Assembly: GCA_001270045.2 (NCBI GenBank)
Contig: DF970689.1
Coordinates: forward strand, 1 to 64,000
Reading direction: 5' to 3'
DNA length: 64,000 bases
DNA from: Bacteroidales bacterium 6E
Lineage (GTDB): Bacteria; Bacteroidota; Bacteroidia; Bacteroidales; Prolixibacteraceae
Part shown: piece by piece, positions 1 through 7,485 of the stretch
Layout of the letters: the number at the start of each line of letters is the position of its first letter
How positions within the stretch are numbered: the first letter of the stretch is position 1
The notes under the pieces: generated by a model
Database searches by the model: none
The model's input: the letters and a program-made list of their open reading frames with translations, nothing else
Told to the model about the DNA's origin: nothing
Made by a program: the position numbers and the translations under genes

Positions 1-200
1 ATAATATATATTATATATAAACGCGGAAACAATTTATTATATAAGAGGGTATATAAAAACGGCTTAAAGACTATTTGCAAAAACAGTATTAAGTATATAC
101 AAGTACATATGTGCAATTTAGAAATAATATTTTAAAACGGCAAGCATTATTTTAGAAAATTTACGGGCGGAAAATGAAGCTAAAAAAAACATACAGGGCT

Positions 201-227
201 TGCAATTTGTGCAATTTGTGCAATTTG
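201..227. repeat. 9-bp tandem triplication
   Basis: Three exact head-to-tail copies of TGCAATTTG lie in non-coding AT-rich sequence. This looks like a small slippage-type microsatellite. No function can be assigned. Confidence 0.7.
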
Positions 228-360
228 GAGTTGCTGATTTTGCAACTGCATGGACATACCGTGGACAACGTGGGTTGCACAATGCCACGTGTAAAAAAGT
301 GCAGAAATAAAATATGTTAATATGGACAAACTGTTGACAAAGGGGTAAGTGCAAGAAAAT

Positions 361-393
361 GGGACTTGCGTCGCGTAAATGCGGGCAAGTCCC
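361..393 (-). terminator. Probable terminator of the DUF6266 gene
   Basis: The arms GGGACTTGC (361-369) and GCAAGTCCC (385-393) form a perfect 9-bp stem with a 15-nt loop. Read on the minus strand, the stem is followed by ATTTTCTT. It lies about 40 bp beyond the stop of the minus-strand gene ending at 430, which fits an intrinsic terminator. Confidence 0.5.
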
Positions 394-429
394 AAATTTT
401 AATTTGTCATTTTTTACCCTGGCTCCTGA

Positions 430-1038
430 TTAAAGTTCCAGAAACCTGTCGGGCGAGAATGACTGTTTATCTGAAGAGGCGAAATAAAGGTACAATGCGG
501 TTGTTGAAGGTTCAGGCAGGGAAAACGTCCCTTGCAGCATTCCCCGTGTAAGGCCGCTGTTATGCGGACCGGTAATCCTTCCATCGACCACCGCCATAAA
601 CATGAGTTTGTCCTTGATACGGATTCGGCTCAGTCCTGGGTCGTTCGTCCAGCCAATGGCAATCTCGCACTCCCTTTTTTCGACCGATAGTTGATACGGT
701 GGCGTCAAAGATCCATTCGAGAAATGGAGCAACGACATATCCATAATATTGCCTTCCTTATCGAAAGCCTTGATGTTGGTGCCCAGAAACTTGTTGTAAC
801 CCGATGAAGGTCCGGGCAGCAGGTTCCAGATGGGAAAAATGATGCTTTTCTTGTATTCCTGGCAGAATTTGCTCACGATGGCAAATCGCTTCCTTACCTG
901 TCGCTGGCTATCTGTCCACGATTCTTCCGTGTATTTTGGGACTGATCTCACATAGGCGGTTTTTCCACGGTTTACAACCACCACGTTTCCAATCTTCCCC
1001 GAAAGGGCCCCAAAGAGCCCGGCATTTAGTTTAGTCAT
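430..1038 (-). CDS. DUF6266 family protein
   Basis: A 202-residue protein whose N-terminus (LFGALSGKIGNVVVVNRGKT followed by YVRSVP) matches the hallmark opening of the Bacteroidota DUF6266 family: a glycine-rich G-x-x-G-x-VG segment followed by an R-x-x-P motif. The rest is a mixed beta-rich chain with no signal peptide, membrane segment or visible catalytic motif. DUF6266 proteins are about 200 residues, so this one is full length. Their function is unknown; they are often found in accessory regions of Bacteroidota genomes, sometimes in several copies. Family assignment is by recalled motif. The terminator-like hairpin at 361-393 follows it. Confidence 0.75.
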   Translation of the reverse strand: MTKLNAGLFGALSGKIGNVVVVNRGKTAYVRSVPKYTEESWTDSQRQVRKRFAIVSKFCQEYKKSIIFPIWNLLPGPSSGYNKFLGTNIKAFDKEGNIMDMSLLHFSNGSLTPPYQLSVEKRECEIAIGWTNDPGLSRIRIKDKLMFMAVVDGRITGPHNSGLTRGMLQGTFSLPEPSTTALYLYFASSDKQSFSPDRFLEL

Positions 1039-1203
1039 ATCCGATTCTTATATTGTTAATAGATTTGGCATGCTTTTAATATCTTTTGTATAGATAGGTG
1101 TACAGAAGATGTAGTAAAGACGCGGCAAATCCACGTCTAAATACATAACTTGTACCGAAGGGATAAGCCACCTGAACGTGACTTATTCTCCGGTGGCAAA
1201 GGG

Positions 1204-1635
1204 TCATTGTCCTGAGTATGCAGGTTTCAGTTTGTTCGTCTTTATGCCGTCGATTACATCCCTGACAAAGCAACCGATATCGGGGATGAGTTCTATGTCA
1301 TAAGTGGCAGCGCAGAAACACTCATATAGTAAGTCGAGTTGATCGATCAGTTTCCGGTGCGTCACATGATCAAGGAGAAGCAAAAGCCGGTAGTACTTTT
1401 TCAGGATTTTGGCCCTGGTGATGTCACGCATGTCCAGCAGCACCGACTGCCGGTCCGATTCGTTCCGCTGGTTCAGGTTTTCGTACTCGTCGGTCACACC
1501 CCTTTCTTCCTGGATATCCGTTCCAGGATTGGTGAGTTCGACATAAGCCGTACGATTGGTACTGACAGCCTCAACTTCGGCCAAAAAAGAAGTAAGAAGA
1601 AGGTAGACCTCCCTGTCAATAGAATTTCCATTCAT
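1204..1635 (-). CDS. Hypothetical protein, 143 aa
   Basis: I do not recognise a family. The translation is a plausible soluble protein, mostly helical, with a leucine-rich middle (KYYRLLLLLDHVTHRKLIDQ) and no signal peptide or transmembrane span. It lies 165 bp upstream of the DUF6266 gene on the same strand and may be co-transcribed with it. Composition (balanced charged residues, long uninterrupted frame in AT-rich DNA) supports a real gene. No function is proposed. Confidence 0.55.
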   Translation of the reverse strand: MNGNSIDREVYLLLTSFLAEVEAVSTNRTAYVELTNPGTDIQEERGVTDEYENLNQRNESDRQSVLLDMRDITRAKILKKYYRLLLLLDHVTHRKLIDQLDLLYECFCAATYDIELIPDIGCFVRDVIDGIKTNKLKPAYSGQ

Positions 1636-2033
1636 GATAGATGGTTTATTTTATGGTTTGTAAATGCGTCAACAACAGATTTATATTGACTATTGTATAT
1701 TAAAGATATACAGAATTTGACGAATTTGCAAGTATAAACAGGGATATTTATTCCCTATTTACGACATATACAAAAGATTTTTATGTTGGCTTACAAATAA
1801 TTATTAGAGCATGCATATTTGTGTCAATTTGGAATGAATATGGTGTGATATTCACAGGCTAACCAAGGCAATGAACATTGCGAAATAGATTTGCTTATCG
1901 ATATAGTTGTATTAATGCCTGCCACGCTTGCGCAAAGGCAAAATGAAAATGCCGAAGAGTACTCTCCGGCATTTCTAAACAAAATCAATTAATTTTAATG
2001 ATCCCGGCATTTTATGGGATGCCGCAAACCCGT
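1636..2033. other. Intergenic, AT-rich, no gene seen
   Basis: About 400 bp between two minus-strand genes. The only structure noted is the hairpin at 1947-1974, listed separately. No RNA gene fold, clear promoter or repeat was recognised. Confidence 0.5.
1947..1974 (-). terminator. Probable terminator of the 118-aa gene
   Basis: AAATGCCG-A-AGAGT pairs with ACTCT-C-CGGCATTT, giving a 14-position stem with a single A/C mismatch and almost no loop. On the minus strand it is followed by TCATTTT. It lies about 60 bp beyond the stop of the minus-strand gene ending at 2034. Confidence 0.5.
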
Positions 2034-2390
2034 TTATTTTTTGGCAAGGCAGGTTACATGCTCATATTCTTTTACGGCATCCTGGAGCATATTTTTATAA
2101 AGGGATTCTTCTTTCGGGTCATTTGCCATCATTGCACTGAAATAGTTATTTATCAATTTGTAGAATACCTTGTCCATATCCTTTTTTAACCGTTTCCTTC
2201 GTTTTGGATCAAAATCAATGGCATCAAATATCAGATGCTGCTCATCGAGTTTTTCCCTTCCCACGACAATTTCCCGATGTATTTTGAGAACATACTCTAA
2301 ATATTGTCGTTTAATGGGTCCGATATTTTTATCAGCAAGGCATTTTTCAATTTCGGCTATGTATTCGTAAGCTTTAAAAAAATCATTCAT
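2034..2390 (-). CDS. Hypothetical protein, 118 aa
   Basis: A small, highly charged and almost entirely helical protein rich in Lys, Glu and Tyr, with no signal peptide or membrane segment. A basic patch (FDPKRRKRLKKDMDKV) sits in the middle, which could bind nucleic acid or phosphate, but this is a guess from composition. No family is recognised. It stands alone, flanked by AT-rich DNA, with a hairpin terminator candidate downstream. Its frame is clean and codon use is ordinary for the window, so I consider it probably real. Confidence 0.5.
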   Translation of the reverse strand: MNDFFKAYEYIAEIEKCLADKNIGPIKRQYLEYVLKIHREIVVGREKLDEQHLIFDAIDFDPKRRKRLKKDMDKVFYKLINNYFSAMMANDPKEESLYKNMLQDAVKEYEHVTCLAKK

Positions 2391-2748
2391 CTAAACATTC
2401 TTTATTTGGTAAATGACAGGTTGGTTGAATTGTGAGCGTAAAACGTCCGGCAACAAAAGTAAAAGCCCCTTTTCAGCCATGCAATACCCAAAGGCAGACT
2501 TAACAATTTGTTCAGAAAAAGTTCGCTGGGCGAGGGAAATTTGGGAAGAAACGTTGACAAATCTGAGAATACGGCATTGTCAGGCTATGGAAAAAAGTGC
2601 TTTCCGGCTACAAAGTTGTCTGTTTCGGGTAAGTGTAACCGGCACTGATGAATGCTATGTTTTTTGGTCTTTTCAGGTGTTTTAGATCCCGGAATAATTC
2701 AGAGGATAAATCCCATAAGAAGATGAATCTAAGTTTTGACATTCTCTT

Positions 2749-2913
2749 TTAGCCCCACGACCAAGTCTGTTTCTTGAATGTCAGTTCTTCTTTGTCGACC
2801 TCATGTAACAATTCATCGTATGATTCAGCGAAAGGATCATACCAATCGGCCTTCTTTCTGATCAGTAGTGTTGCATTTTGTGTCTCGCGACTGCAGGTGC
2901 AAGAGGATGACAT
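2749..2913 (-). pseudogene. Possible small gene or gene remnant
   Basis: The last 40 or so residues of this minus-strand frame (RKKADWYDPFAESYDELL and following) look protein-like, with acidic and aromatic residues as in a folded domain. The upstream part of the longer frame is arginine- and proline-rich and overlaps the hairpin at 2904-2952, so it is unlikely to be coding. A 54-residue product starting at 2913 is the best case; a decayed C-terminal fragment is the alternative. I recognise no family. Confidence 0.25.
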
Positions 2914-2952
2914 CTTGTCGTTGCATACCTCTACGGAAAAAGATGTCATCCT
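2904..2952. repeat. Long inverted repeat (13-bp stem)
   Basis: AGGATGACATCTT at 2904-2916 is the exact reverse complement of 2940-2952, separated by 23 nt. No T-run follows on either strand, so it is not a classic terminator. It may be a repeat-element relic, since other mobile-type repeats follow within 400 bp. Confidence 0.6.
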
Positions 2953-3097
2953 TGGGGGGGGGAGTTCCTTACGGTGATGTGTTATAAATGTGCCTTCCGC
3001 TCGCTGGCGTGTCCGGGATCGAATACGAATCCTACGGGATTCCGATTGGGTTTCCAATTTGCTGAAATGATGGTCGTCGAATCAACGTGGAAACCCC

Positions 3098-3126
3098 GTA
3101 GAGACGCCCGATTCGGGCGTCTCTAC
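3098..3126. repeat. REP-like palindrome
   Basis: GTAGAGACGCCCG (3098-3110) and CGGGCGTCTCTAC (3114-3126) form a perfect 13-bp stem around a 3-nt loop. Short palindromes with GTAGAGACG...CGTCTCTAC arms recur between genes in many Bacteroidota and cyanobacterial genomes (recalled, not searched). The right arm is also the first half of the 20-bp tandem unit that follows. Confidence 0.65.
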
Positions 3127-3233
3127 AACAACCCGGGCGTCTCTACAACAACCCGGGCGTCTCTACAACAACCCGGGCGCCTCTACAACAACCCGGCCGT
3201 CTCTACAACAACCCGGGCGCCTCTGTACCAACA
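3114..3233. repeat. 20-bp tandem repeat array, six units
   Basis: The unit CGGGCGTCTCTACAACAACC occurs head to tail from 3114: units 1-3 are identical, units 4 and 5 carry single changes, and unit 6 (3214-3233) is degenerate. There are no spacers, so this is not a CRISPR. Each unit contains the right arm of the adjacent REP-like palindrome, suggesting the array grew by slippage from it. Confidence 0.85.
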
Positions 3234-3250
3234 TGGGGATCCCTGCATCC

Positions 3251-3367
3251 TACAGAGGCTGTCTCAAAAGGTTAATTCAGCCTCTTTTTATTCGTATACC
3301 TATACACAAGGAGTTTTAAATACTAAACTCTCCATGAGATAAATTGACTTATGATACAGCCTCTACA
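3251..3367. mobile_element. 109-bp MITE-like element with TSD
   Basis: Terminal sequences GAGGCTGTCTCAAAAG (3255-3270) and, inverted, GAGGCTGTATCATAAG (3348-3363) match at 14 of 16 positions. The element is flanked on both sides by TACA (3251-3254 and 3364-3367), a plausible 4-bp target-site duplication. There is no coding capacity. The GAGGCTGTCTCAAAA terminus resembles ends of insertion sequences common in Bacteroidota (from memory; family not assigned). An internal 8-bp stem near the left end could also act as a terminator. Confidence 0.65.
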
Positions 3368-3469
3368 TTGTAACCGGTGTAACCGGGGAATGAAGAATGC
3401 AGTGGTTTATCCCAATTTGGCAGAACAGAACAGTGCAGAATAAATATTTGCATTTTCCGCCTTTCTATA

Positions 3470-3499
3470 TTGTTATTATTACAGCCTATTTATATCTTG
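3470..3499 (+). promoter_or_regulatory. Weak promoter candidate for the sugar transporter operon
   Basis: TTG at 3470-3472 and TATATCTTG at 3491-3499 resemble the Bacteroidetes TTG / TAnnTTTG pair, but the -7 box has one extra base and the spacer is 18 bp. It lies 55-85 bp upstream of the start at 3555. Confidence 0.25.
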
Positions 3500-3554
3500 C
3501 GAAAGTTTTCGGCCACAACCCGGCAACAAATTAATTAAACCAATAATAGGCTAT

Positions 3555-5033
3555 ATGAAACCGATATCCCAGAAGATTTCCGTGATTGAAAAAATCGGGT
3601 ACAGCTTGGGCGACCTCTCGGCCAACCTGATTTTTCAAACCCTGATGACTTTCATCGCATTCTTTTATACCGATGTGTATAAGATCCCGCCTGCATCGGC
3701 TTCGGCCATCATTTTTGCCGGTGGTATGCTGGGGGCTTTCTTCAATCCCGTGATGGGCGTTATCGCCGACCGCACCAGTACCCGCTGGGGCAAGTTCCGC
3801 CCCTGGATCCTCTGGACTTCGGTCCCTTTTGGGGTGATCGCCCTGCTGGCGTTCAGCACTCCCAACTTCAGCACCGGCGGAAAGGTCGTGTACGCTCTCA
3901 TCACCTATATCCTGCTGGTAGTCATCTACTCGGCCAATAACCTCCCGTATTCGGCCCTGAGCGGCGTGATCACCGGTGACATGAAGGAAAGGAACAGCCT
4001 GTCGTCGTACCGGTTTGTGGCTGTCATGGTGGCCCAGTTCGTGGTGCAGGTGTTGCTGCTGCCCCTGACCCTGATCCTGGGCGACGGTGACAAAACCGTC
4101 GGTTTCGAAAAGACCATGGGCATTTTTGCCGTGGTGGGTATCATCTTCTTCATCATTACCTTTTTAACCACCAGGGAAAGGATCATCCCAAAGCCGGAAC
4201 AAAAGTCGAGTGTCGGAACCGACCTGAAAGACCTGGTCAAAAACAAGCCGTGGATCGCCATGCTGGTCCTGACCATATTTGTCTTTATCACCCTTTCGCT
4301 CAAAGGGGGCACTTATGTCTATTATTTCGAAAATTACCTGAGTGAGGAACACCTGGCCGCATTCCTGGTGAATGTGGGCTTTATCGGCTTTATCGACGGA
4401 CTGAACAGCTTCCTGACCGGCATCGGGCTGGTGGGCTTCCAGTGGCCCGAAGACGCGCCTACATCGGCTTTCAGCCTCTTTAACGCCGGCGGAATCGTCG
4501 CGGGGATTCTTGGGATTGTCGTTTCCAAGAAGCTGGCCGACCGGTTTGGCAAACGGGATGTGTTCGGGGCGGCTCTGTTTGTGGCTTCCTTATGCTTGCT
4601 GGCATTCTATTTCTTTTCTCCAAGTTCCATTGCGCTGGTCTTCATTTTCCAGATCCTGCACGGATTTTTCTATGGAATCACCACGCCTTTGCTTTGGGCC
4701 ATGATTGCCGATGTGGCCGACTATTCGGAATGGAAGAATAACCGCCGTGCGACGGCCATCATCTTTTCGGCCATGATATTTGGCCTGAAGGCCGGTTTGA
4801 GCATCGGTGGCGCCCTGGTGGCAGGGATTCTGGCCTCCTTTGGCTACGACCCGCAGCTGGCCCAGCAGTCGGAAGGTGCCATACACGGAATCCAGCTCTC
4901 GGTGAGCGTTCTTCCCACCATTACCTTTATGGTGGCCATCGCATGTCTCTTCTTTTATGAAATCAACAAAAAGATGGAGACGCGCATTGAACAGGATCTC
5001 CTAAGCCGCAGGGGCAGCAGTAATGACGCATAG
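3555..5033 (+). CDS. GPH-family sugar:cation symporter (MFS)
   Basis: A 492-residue, 12-TM transporter of the glycoside-pentoside-hexuronide family (MelB/XynP/XylP type). The N-terminal KIGYSLGDLSANLIFQ motif and the loop-2/3 segment GVIADRTSTRWGKFRPW are GPH hallmarks. A second DRFGKRD loop follows TM8. A longer loop around residues 265-315 is common in Bacteroidota members. It likely imports xylo-oligosaccharides or related glycosides across the inner membrane using Na+ or H+; substrate is inferred from the GH10 and GH43 genes that follow within 125 bp and 1.3 kb on the same strand. A SusC/D system is absent, so outer-membrane passage must be handled elsewhere. Confidence 0.88.
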   Translation: MKPISQKISVIEKIGYSLGDLSANLIFQTLMTFIAFFYTDVYKIPPASASAIIFAGGMLGAFFNPVMGVIADRTSTRWGKFRPWILWTSVPFGVIALLAFSTPNFSTGGKVVYALITYILLVVIYSANNLPYSALSGVITGDMKERNSLSSYRFVAVMVAQFVVQVLLLPLTLILGDGDKTVGFEKTMGIFAVVGIIFFIITFLTTRERIIPKPEQKSSVGTDLKDLVKNKPWIAMLVLTIFVFITLSLKGGTYVYYFENYLSEEHLAAFLVNVGFIGFIDGLNSFLTGIGLVGFQWPEDAPTSAFSLFNAGGIVAGILGIVVSKKLADRFGKRDVFGAALFVASLCLLAFYFFSPSSIALVFIFQILHGFFYGITTPLLWAMIADVADYSEWKNNRRATAIIFSAMIFGLKAGLSIGGALVAGILASFGYDPQLAQQSEGAIHGIQLSVSVLPTITFMVAIACLFFYEINKKMETRIEQDLLSRRGSSNDA

Positions 5034-5156
5034 TCCCGGAAGGCAAGAGGGATTGCGTCAGGTGATACCAGCTTTTGCCCGTTTGCAGGATGCATTTGCG
5101 TATCTTAATGAAGTGTAAATAGTTGTCGTAATTTATAACCGAAAAACAAGAATCAT

Positions 5157-6293
5157 ATGAAAAAAAATGCCTTGATAATTTTCCTGATGATCCTGACAGG
5201 TTCTTCACTCATGCTTCCCGCATGTTCGAATGCCAACAGCGAGAAGGCCCTCAAGGATGTGCTGGCCGGCAAGTTCTATATCGGCTCGGCCCTGAATACC
5301 GCCCAGGTGGATGGTAAGGACTCGGCCAGCATGGCCATTGTTTTGAAACACTTCAATACAATCACTGCCGAGAACTGCATGAAAAGTGGCATGATGCAAC
5401 CCAGGGAAGGCGAGTTCCGTTTTGAGGATGCCGATCGTTTTGTCGAATTGGGCGAAAAGCTGGGTATGCATATCATCGGACATACACTCGTGTGGCATTC
5501 ACAGGCTCCCCGCTGGTTCTTCACCGATAGCCTGGGCAACGACGTGACCCGTGAAGTGCTGATTGAACGGATGAGAACCCATATCCATACGGTGGTGGGC
5601 AGGTATAAAGGAAAAGTCCATGGATGGGATGTGGTGAATGAAGCCATCGAGAATGACGGATCGTGGAGAAAGACCAAATTTTATGAAATCATAGGGGTGG
5701 ATTACATCGACCTGGCATTTCAGTTTGCACATGAGGCTGATCCGGATGCCGAGCTCTACTACAACGACTATTCGATGGCCGATCCGGGTCGCCGTGATGC
5801 CGTTGTCAGGATGGTGAATGACCTGAAGGGCAAGGGTATCAGAATTGACGGGATAGGGTTGCAAGGCCATTTCCTGATGAATTATCCCTCGCTGGAGGAG
5901 TATGAGAAAACCCTGGTTGCCTTTGGTGAAACCGGAGCCAAACTCATGATCACCGAGCTTGACCATTCGGTATTGCCGATGCCCGGACAAAACCGTGGCG
6001 CCAATGTCGGCGACCAGGCCGAATATCAGGCAGCCATGAACCCCTATACGGCCGGACTGCCCGATTCTGTCGCAACAGTATGGAATGACCGTATGGAAGC
6101 ATATTTCAACCTGTTCCTGAAACATCACGACAAGATTGATCGGGTCACCTTCTGGGGAGTTACCGATAACCATTCGTGGAAGAATAACTGGCCCGTGCGT
6201 GGCAGGACCGATTATCCACTTTTCTGGGACCGGAACAACCAGCCCAAACCGGCCATCAATGCCTTGATTGAGGCAGCTTCCCAAATGAAATAG
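5157..6293 (+). CDS. GH10 endo-1,4-beta-xylanase, lipoprotein
   Basis: 378 residues. The N-terminus is a lipoprotein signal with lipobox LPAC (Cys23), so the enzyme is probably membrane anchored and faces the periplasm or cell surface. The remainder is a GH10 TIM barrel: HTLVWHSQ (residues 109-116), acid/base Glu162 in WDVVNEA, and nucleophile Glu267 in MITELDHS. The WGVTDNHSW motif near the C-terminus is also typical. It should cleave internal beta-1,4-xylosyl bonds. No carbohydrate-binding module is present. It follows the symporter by 123 bp and precedes GH43 by 24 bp, indicating one transcription unit for xylan breakdown and uptake. Confidence 0.93.
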   Translation: MKKNALIIFLMILTGSSLMLPACSNANSEKALKDVLAGKFYIGSALNTAQVDGKDSASMAIVLKHFNTITAENCMKSGMMQPREGEFRFEDADRFVELGEKLGMHIIGHTLVWHSQAPRWFFTDSLGNDVTREVLIERMRTHIHTVVGRYKGKVHGWDVVNEAIENDGSWRKTKFYEIIGVDYIDLAFQFAHEADPDAELYYNDYSMADPGRRDAVVRMVNDLKGKGIRIDGIGLQGHFLMNYPSLEEYEKTLVAFGETGAKLMITELDHSVLPMPGQNRGANVGDQAEYQAAMNPYTAGLPDSVATVWNDRMEAYFNLFLKHHDKIDRVTFWGVTDNHSWKNNWPVRGRTDYPLFWDRNNQPKPAINALIEAASQMK

Positions 6294-6317
6294 GAATCAT
6301 TCACAAACCGGATTATA

Positions 6318-7289
6318 ATGAAAGAACCAAGATATTTAGTTGACCACATGTTTACGGCCGATCCTTCGGCCCATGTATTCAACGGGAAAATCTACATCTA
6401 TCCGTCGCACGATGTCGATGCCGGCATTCCCGAGAATGACCTGGGCGACCATTTCGACATGCGCGATTACCATGTGTTCTCCATGGAATCGGTTGAAGGG
6501 CCTGTGACCGACCATGGCATTGCCTTGGACAAAAAGGACATCCCATGGGCCGGAAGGCAGCTGTGGGCTCCGGATGCCGCCTGCAAGGACGGAAAATATT
6601 ACCTCTATTTCCCGTTGAAGGACAAGAACGATATTTTCAGGATTGGCGTGGCGGTATGTGACAAACCCGAAGGTCCCTTTATCCCTGAAGCCAATCCGAT
6701 CAAGGGCAGTTTCAGCATCGACCCTGCCGTTTTGGATGACGGAAACGGAGCTTATTACATGTATTTTGGCGGACTATGGGGAGGTCAGCTTCAGCGTTAC
6801 CGGAACAATAAGGCCATTGAATGTGGCCATGAACCGGATGACCATGAACCTGCCCTTTGTGCCAGGGTTGCCCGGCTTTCGGACAATATGCTGGAGTTTG
6901 CCGAAGAGCCGCGCGACGTGGTGATCCTCGACGAAAACGGGGATCCCATCAAGGCAGGTGACCATGAACGGAGATATTTTGAAGGTCCGTGGCTGCATAA
7001 ATACGACGGAAAGTACTATTTCTCGTATTCGACAGGCAACACCCATCTGCTGTGTTATGCCATCGGTGACAATCCCTATGGCCCTTTCACCTACAAGGGA
7101 GTCATCCTGACTCCGGTGGTTGGATGGACCACCCATCATTCGATCTGCGAGTTTAAGGGGAAATGGTACCTCTTCCATCACGACAGTGTGCCCTCGGGCG
7201 GCAAAACCTGGCTGAGAAGCATTAAGGTCGTGGAGCTTGAATATAACACAGATGGGACCATAAAGACCATCCAGGGCACCGGATCCTGA
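6318..7289 (+). CDS. GH43 glycosidase, no signal peptide
   Basis: 323 residues forming a single GH43 five-bladed beta-propeller. The three catalytic carboxylates can be placed: base Asp15 (TADPSAHVF), pKa modulator Asp135 (SIDPAVL), acid Glu222 (YFEGPW). GH43 members release arabinose or xylose from arabinoxylan oligosaccharides; the subfamily and exact linkage cannot be told by eye. No signal peptide is present, so it probably acts in the cytoplasm on products brought in by the upstream symporter after GH10 cleavage. A strong terminator follows at 7352-7395, ending the symporter-GH10-GH43 unit. Confidence 0.9.
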   Translation: MKEPRYLVDHMFTADPSAHVFNGKIYIYPSHDVDAGIPENDLGDHFDMRDYHVFSMESVEGPVTDHGIALDKKDIPWAGRQLWAPDAACKDGKYYLYFPLKDKNDIFRIGVAVCDKPEGPFIPEANPIKGSFSIDPAVLDDGNGAYYMYFGGLWGGQLQRYRNNKAIECGHEPDDHEPALCARVARLSDNMLEFAEEPRDVVILDENGDPIKAGDHERRYFEGPWLHKYDGKYYFSYSTGNTHLLCYAIGDNPYGPFTYKGVILTPVVGWTTHHSICEFKGKWYLFHHDSVPSGGKTWLRSIKVVELEYNTDGTIKTIQGTGS

Positions 7290-7351
7290 TCATGGCAACC
7301 TGACCCGGATTGCGCCCTGTCAGGCATAAAGGCATTGCAGGGAGAATGACG

Positions 7352-7395
7352 AAGGGTTTCATCGTGGTGGAAACATCAGGTGAAACCCTTTTTTT
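7352..7395 (+). terminator. Intrinsic terminator after GH43
   Basis: AAGGGTTTCA (7352-7361) pairs perfectly with TGAAACCCTT (7381-7390), followed by an uninterrupted T run to 7395. It separates the xylan unit from the fucosidase gene, which has its own promoter. Confidence 0.8.
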
Positions 7396-7428
7396 GCCCT
7401 TTTTCAGCCTTGAAACGAATGATGTTAT

Positions 7429-7459
7429 TTGTCGATGATGGCCATATTCATTAGTTTTG
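7429..7459 (+). promoter_or_regulatory. Bacteroidetes-type promoter of the GH29 gene
   Basis: TTTG/TTG ending at 7431, a 20-bp spacer, then TAGTTTTG at 7452-7459, an exact TAnnTTTG -7 box. Transcription would begin near 7465, giving a short leader to the ATG at 7486 and almost none to the ATG at 7468. This favours the downstream start. Confidence 0.6.
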
Positions 7460-7485
7460 GGCAATGAATGCCTAAAATAAAATTC

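Larger units (their letters stand above)
1..429. other. AT-rich intergenic stretch at window start
   Basis: No credible gene was seen here. The first 14 bases form a perfect AT palindrome. A 9-bp unit TGCAATTTG is repeated three times head to tail at 201-227. A hairpin at 361-393, listed separately, probably ends the gene that stops at 430. Short open frames on both strands in this stretch have low-complexity or cysteine-rich translations and no family resemblance. Confidence 0.5.
2391..3554. other. Long gene-poor region carrying small repeats
   Basis: Over 1.1 kb without a convincing full gene. It holds a possible short minus-strand gene or remnant (2749-2913), a 13-bp stem hairpin (2904-2952), a REP-like palindrome running into a 20-bp tandem array (3098-3233), and a MITE-like element (3251-3367). 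Open frames crossing the tandem array on the plus strand are by-products of the repeat, which is not a multiple of three. The last 190 bp form the leader of the sugar transporter gene. Confidence 0.6.

Noticed and set aside
2413-2685. Plus-strand open frame of 90 codons
   Set aside because: Composition is not protein-like, there is no promoter or family resemblance, and it is in a gene-poor gap.
3114-3233. CRISPR-like repeat array
   Set aside because: The 20-bp units are directly adjacent with no spacers, and no cas genes are nearby. It is a simple tandem repeat.
2974-3342. Plus-strand open frame of 122 codons across the repeats
   Set aside because: It runs through the REP palindrome and the 20-bp array. 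The unit is not a multiple of three, so the translation merely cycles through repeat frames; no family match.
5499-6284. 261-codon frame antisense to the GH10 xylanase
   Set aside because: The GH10 gene on the other strand has a signal peptide and both catalytic Glu; this frame is a by-product of its codon usage.
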